NCBI GenBank assembly: GCA_001800315.1
Contig: MGVE01000011.1
Span: 62,001 to 126,000 of the forward strand
Length of the DNA stretch: 64,000 nucleotides
From: Elusimicrobia bacterium RIFOXYA2_FULL_47_53
GTDB lineage: Bacteria; Elusimicrobiota; Endomicrobiia; Endomicrobiales; XYA2-FULL-47-53
Reading direction: 5' to 3'
The notes beneath the pieces are model-generated. The model saw only the letters and a list, made by a program, of their open reading frames with translations. It had not been told where the DNA came from and made no database searches. The translations under genes and the position numbers were made by a program. Positions 60,438 to 64,000 of this stretch are shown in pieces. Positions within the stretch are counted from its first letter, which is position 1, and each line of letters starts with the position of its first letter.

Positions 60438-62642
60438 ATGTATTTCAGGGTTAAGGCGAAACAAAAAAAACAGAACCATCATGAGCTCAAGGGCCTGCTG
60501 CTTTTGGTGGTTTCTTTTCTTCTCGGATACTGCTTTGTAATTCCCGCCCAGGCGGGCGCTCTCGGTCAGGCGGTTCATAAGCTGGCATTCCTGTTTTTCG
60601 GCAAGGCGTCCTATCTTCTGCCGCTTCTGACACTTTGGTTCGGCATTCTTCATTTCAAGCATCCCGACGAACCCAGGTGGCGTCTGGAAATTATAGTCTC
60701 TATCCTTCTGGTCTGCGTTACCGCGTCTTTCTTTTCTATTTCCGGCTTCCTGTTTTATAAAATTAATTTTGGCGGCTGGCTCGGATTGAAATTAAACCCA
60801 TTTTTCAGAAGGTTATTCGGCAGCTACATTTCCTTGGCGCTTCTGACGGGCCTGTTCGCTTATCTTTCGGCAATACTGTTAAGAGTATCACTGCGCAAAG
60901 TTTTGTCCGATGGCTGGGGAAAGCTCGCGGATGATTATTCCCAGTGGCAGAAGGCGAAAGAAGAGTTACGCAAAAACGCGCCGGTAAAAATTAAAAACGT
61001 TCAGCAGAAGCCTCTTAAACAGGAGCAGCCCGCCAAAACTGAACCCAAAATTGAGCCTAAAATAGTGACCGCTCCCAAAGTCGCGGCCCCGCCGGCTAGC
61101 AAGACTGTAAAACCGCCGCAGCAGCCCGCTCAGAAAAGCCCTGTGCCTGCCGGCGCTGAGCCCGCCGCAGTAAAATATAATTATAATCTTCCGCCTATTG
61201 AACTGCTTGCCGATATAAAAAGCGGGCAGAGGGAACAGTCAAAGGAAGATCATCTGGCAAACGCCGAGATGCTGACAAAAACCCTTGCTGATTTTAATAT
61301 CACTTCAAAGGTAATAGAGATAATACCCGGCCCGGTCGTGACAAGATACGACCTGGAGCTGGCTCCCGGCATAAAAGTCCAGGCGGTTTCGGCGCTGGGC
61401 GAAAATATTGCCCTTTCAATGAAGGCTCCGTCAGTCAGAGTTGTGCCCATACCTGAGAAATCAGCGGTGGGCGTGGAAGTGCCAAACGCCAAAAGCGAGA
61501 TGGTAGGCCTTAAAGGCATAGTATCAGTTCCCGATTTTACCGATAACAAATCACTGCTGGCCCTGGCTTTGGGAAGAACCACGGACGGACAGGCATATGT
61601 CGCCGACCTCATGCCCATGCCCCATCTTCTGATAGCGGGCGCGACCGGTTCCGGAAAGAGCGTGGGTATTCACAGCGTTATACTGTCTATTCTTTTTAAG
61701 GCAAGGCCCGATGAAGTCAAGTTCATGCTTATTGACCCCAAAAGGCTTGAGATGCCGATTTACAAGGGCCTGCCGCACCTCTACGATCCGAAAGTTCCGC
61801 CCGAAAAAGTCAGCGTTATTACCCAGCCCAAGGAAGCCTCCGATTCCCTTAAGAAACTCGTGAAGGTTATGGAAAGGCGTTACGAGAAATTCGCCCAGGT
61901 AGCCGTCAGAAACATTGAGGGCTACAACGAGAAAATGGCCGAAACAGGCGGACAGAGAGAGTTTTATATTGTTGTAATCATTGACGAATTAGCCGACCTT
62001 ATGCTTATAGCCACAAAGGATGTGGAAGATTCAATTCAAAGGCTCGCGCAGATGGCAAGAGCCGTAGGGATTCATCTTATCCTTGCCACTCAGCGCCCCT
62101 CGGTGGATGTCATAACCGGTGTAATTAAAGCAAATTTCCCGGCGCGCATAGCTTTCCAGACCACCTCCAAAGTTGACTCAAGGGTTATTATAGACTCAAA
62201 CGGCGCCGAAGACCTGCTCGGAAGAGGGGATATGCTTTTTATTCCTCCGGGCGATTCCCGCCCCACGAGGCTTCAGGGAGCTTTCGTCTCCGTGAAAGAA
62301 GCCGAGAAAGTAGTGGATTTTATAAAATCTCAGAACATTCAGCCTGCTTATTCTGATTTTCAGGCTCACAGCGTCTCGCCCGAAAAACAGGCCGACAGCG
62401 ATGAAACAGCCCAGGAACTCGCCGACGCCCTTAAACTTGTGCAGGAAAGGAAAAGAGTCTCGCAGGATCTTCTTAAAGCGCATTTCGGATCATCTGCAAG
62501 GGCAACCAACATATTGAGCCTGCTTGAAACAAAAGGTTTTATCCATAAACCCGAGGGAACCAACCGCTGGACTATATATTTTGATAAAATTGAGGAGTAT
62601 ATAGCATCAATACCCCACGGCGGACATCAGGACGGCGTATGA
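60438..62642 (+). CDS. ftsK: DNA translocase FtsK/SpoIIIE
   Basis: A 734-residue translocase that clears and orients chromosome ends at the septum. Four hydrophobic segments occur in the first 170 residues, then a Pro/Lys-rich linker (about 190-250), the RecA-like motor with Walker A G401ATGSGKS408 and Walker B VVIIDELADL, and a C-terminal winged-helix gamma domain (DLLKAHFGSSARATNILSLL). ATG 60438 after AGGAG is chosen; a longer frame from a TTG at 60411 lies in the hairpin. Confidence 0.96.
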   Translation: MYFRVKAKQKKQNHHELKGLLLLVVSFLLGYCFVIPAQAGALGQAVHKLAFLFFGKASYLLPLLTLWFGILHFKHPDEPRWRLEIIVSILLVCVTASFFSISGFLFYKINFGGWLGLKLNPFFRRLFGSYISLALLTGLFAYLSAILLRVSLRKVLSDGWGKLADDYSQWQKAKEELRKNAPVKIKNVQQKPLKQEQPAKTEPKIEPKIVTAPKVAAPPASKTVKPPQQPAQKSPVPAGAEPAAVKYNYNLPPIELLADIKSGQREQSKEDHLANAEMLTKTLADFNITSKVIEIIPGPVVTRYDLELAPGIKVQAVSALGENIALSMKAPSVRVVPIPEKSAVGVEVPNAKSEMVGLKGIVSVPDFTDNKSLLALALGRTTDGQAYVADLMPMPHLLIAGATGSGKSVGIHSVILSILFKARPDEVKFMLIDPKRLEMPIYKGLPHLYDPKVPPEKVSVITQPKEASDSLKKLVKVMERRYEKFAQVAVRNIEGYNEKMAETGGQREFYIVVIIDELADLMLIATKDVEDSIQRLAQMARAVGIHLILATQRPSVDVITGVIKANFPARIAFQTTSKVDSRVIIDSNGAEDLLGRGDMLFIPPGDSRPTRLQGAFVSVKEAEKVVDFIKSQNIQPAYSDFQAHSVSPEKQADSDETAQELADALKLVQERKRVSQDLLKAHFGSSARATNILSLLETKGFIHKPEGTNRWTIYFDKIEEYIASIPHGGHQDGV

Positions 62643-63283
62643 AAAAAATTCCGGCTATAGTTTTTTTGACGGTGTGTTTTTCGGCTAATCTCTTCGCGGC
62701 CGGGTTTTCTCTGGAAGATTTTCTTGAACGGATGAATGACAACGAAAAGAAAATAACGGCGCTTGAGTTTGAATTCAAGCAGGATATTGTTTTTACCCTG
62801 ACCAGGGAAAAACAGACGGTCTCGGGTAAAATACTGTTTAAAAAACCTTCTTCCATGAAATTCAGCCAGGTTCTTCCGGATGAACAGTATATAATCTCTA
62901 ACGGTAAAAAGGTCTGGATCTATAACCCGGCCTACAGGCAGGTTATAGTTGATTCCTGGGCCAAATGGACAAAGAACAGCATGGTCCCGGCCTCGCTTAT
63001 GAATTTTGGCAACAGCGTGGACGACCTTAAAAAGAATTACGAGATAAGCTACCTGGAGCAAGACGGGGAAGACACGGTTCTGCTCTTAAGCCCTCTTAAA
63101 GACAACGCCTGGAAGCTGAAACTCTGGATATCCAGGGATTTTAATATCAGCAAAACCGTCCTTACCGGTGAAAATATTACCGTTAACACAACGGCCTCTA
63201 ACTATAAAATCAATCCCGCGGCCGATGACTCAATATTTAATTTCAAGCCGCCCCAGGGCGTGCAGTCCCTTGAAATGCCATAA
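62639..63283 (+). CDS. lolA: Outer-membrane lipoprotein carrier LolA-like protein
   Basis: A 214-residue secreted protein with a signal peptide (about 1-20, KKIPAIVFLTVCFSANLFA). The fold features are FLERMNDNEKKITALEFEFKQ, KKPSSMKFSQ and ISNGKKVWIYNP. LolA carries lipoproteins through the periplasm to the outer membrane, which argues for a diderm envelope. It overlaps ftsK by 4 bases, a common pairing. Confidence 0.9.
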   Translation: MKKIPAIVFLTVCFSANLFAAGFSLEDFLERMNDNEKKITALEFEFKQDIVFTLTREKQTVSGKILFKKPSSMKFSQVLPDEQYIISNGKKVWIYNPAYRQVIVDSWAKWTKNSMVPASLMNFGNSVDDLKKNYEISYLEQDGEDTVLLLSPLKDNAWKLKLWISRDFNISKTVLTGENITVNTTASNYKINPAADDSIFNFKPPQGVQSLEMP

Positions 63284-63303
63284 AGGAGAGTTAATAAAGC
63301 CCC

Positions 63304-64000
63304 ATGAAGACAAAAACTTACAGCGGAATTAATTTGGACGCCAAGGTAAATATCCAGTCTGCCGAAGCCAAAGAGATCGGCAGGATATTTAAGGAAAAAA
63401 GGGAAGAAATGAACTATTCGGTGGAACGAGTTCATCTTGACACTCATATTTCCGCGCGGTTCATTCATTCCATTGAGAACGGAGATTTTACTCATCTGCC
63501 CGCCGAGGTTTATCTTCTGGGAACATTGAGAAGGTACGCCGGCTATCTTGAACTGGATGCCGACAAAATTTTAGGGCAGTATTACTCCAAAACCAAGGAA
63601 ACCAAGCCAAAAGAAGAGCCGAAACCGCAAAAAGAGCGCGAGCAGGACATGTCTAAAATGTTCGCTTTCCTGGCTGTCTCGCTTTTCGTGGCCGCGATAG
63701 TGATATCCATTTACAAAATTTCCAACAGGACCGAAACTAAGGTTGCCGAGGCCCCGGTGCCCGTCCAGGCCGTCACCGTGGTTGAAACGCCGGCGCAGAA
63801 CCTTCTGAAATTATATGTTAAAAGCAAGCAGTCTTCCTGGGTTAAGGTTTACGCGGAAGACAAAATAGTGTTTGAGGGGATCATGTCTCCCGGCATTGAA
63901 AAAGAATGGGAGACGGCAAAAGAGTTCCAGCTTAAAGTCGGCTATGTGCCGGCTCTTGAAGTAAAACTAAACGGCAAAACCGTTGACATAACCAAGGGCG
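63304..64000 (+). CDS. RodZ-like protein, helix-turn-helix and membrane anchor (3'-truncated)
   Basis: The frame is open from ATG 63304 to the window end (232 codons, no stop). It has an N-terminal HTH_25-type domain (AKEIGRIFKEKREEMNYSVE, then FIHSIENGDF and VYLLGTLRRYAGYLELDAD), a charged linker, one membrane segment (about 121-138, FAFLAVSLFVAAIVISIY) and the start of a DUF4115-like domain (SSWVKVYAEDKIVFEGI). RodZ links MreB to the cell wall and shapes rods. The only upstream ribosome-like site (AAGGAG) is 15 bases away, which is long. Confidence 0.83.
   Translation, partial: MKTKTYSGINLDAKVNIQSAEAKEIGRIFKEKREEMNYSVERVHLDTHISARFIHSIENGDFTHLPAEVYLLGTLRRYAGYLELDADKILGQYYSKTKETKPKEEPKPQKEREQDMSKMFAFLAVSLFVAAIVISIYKISNRTETKVAEAPVPVQAVTVVETPAQNLLKLYVKSKQSSWVKVYAEDKIVFEGIMSPGIEKEWETAKEFQLKVGYVPALEVKLNGKTVDITKG

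Overview
This is a 64 kb chromosomal stretch of core bacterial genes. Every convincing protein or RNA gene lies on the + strand, mostly in tight operons with ATGA or TAATG overlaps. The cell looks like a diderm (Gram-negative-type) bacterium. It has a LolA-type lipoprotein carrier with a signal peptide, an RseP site-2 protease, and a MurE with the DNPR motif that predicts meso-diaminopimelate peptidoglycan. It uses the non-mevalonate isoprenoid route (Dxr, IspG). The gene orders, the bacterial histone-fold gene and the decayed Rhs/YD and REP-like sequences suggest an uncultured or lesser-known lineage near Elusimicrobiota/Omnitrophota. That placement is inference only; no marker was compared with a database.

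Layout. (1) 1-4928: two B12-binding radical SAM enzymes (the first cut by the window edge) and a large membrane glycosyltransferase-like protein. (2) 4944-11524: a sigma70-type promoter with a CIRCE operator drives hrcA-grpE-dnaK-dnaJ, followed by rsmE and mtaB. (3) 11561-18494: a HIT protein, rpsU, a NIF3-like protein, dnaG, rpoD, tRNA-Ile2(CAU), tRNA-Val(CAC), a zinc-ribbon coiled-coil protein, RNase HI and the RNase P RNA with its terminator. (4) 18526-30898: a half-length TauE-like protein, a palindromic dispersed repeat, then the division/cell-wall cluster mraZ-rsmH-ftsL-ftsI-murE-murF-mraY-murD-ftsW-murG, with a candidate MraZ operator of 10-bp-spaced repeats. surE and uvrB follow where murC, murB, ftsQ, ftsA and ftsZ are often found. 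(5) 32926-35644: the only accessory island. It holds the tail of a decayed REP-type tyrosine transposase, a complete transposase bounded by a perfect 24-bp inverted repeat, the C-terminal half of a barnase-type ribonuclease toxin, an intact barstar immunity gene, and Rhs/YD-repeat debris carrying a second REP-like repeat.

(6) 35610-39573: nadC, birA, a nitroreductase, a LUD-domain protein and the NADH sensor rex, then a 59-residue bacterial histone-fold protein. (7) 39657-49880: a structured leader and rpsB-tsf-pyrH-frr, a small 2[4Fe-4S] ferredoxin, uppS-cdsA-dxr-rseP-ispG (isoprenoid, phospholipid and envelope functions), greA and proS. (8) 49912-57109: rimP-nusA-infB-rbfA-nrnA-truB-ribF, a translation and RNA-maturation operon with a hairpin plus T-tract at its 5' end. 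(9) 57130-64000: rpsO, a long hairpin that could be an RNase III site, pnp, accB, a small winged-helix gene, ftsK, lolA and a RodZ-like gene that runs off the window.

Most of the window is ordinary housekeeping. The unusual parts are the 2.7-kb island with a truncated RNase toxin and surviving immunity gene, the bacterial histone, two genes that appear to be transcribed without a leader, and three structured leaders (rpsB, rimP, pnp). All statements come from reading the sequence; no search, folding or alignment program was run.
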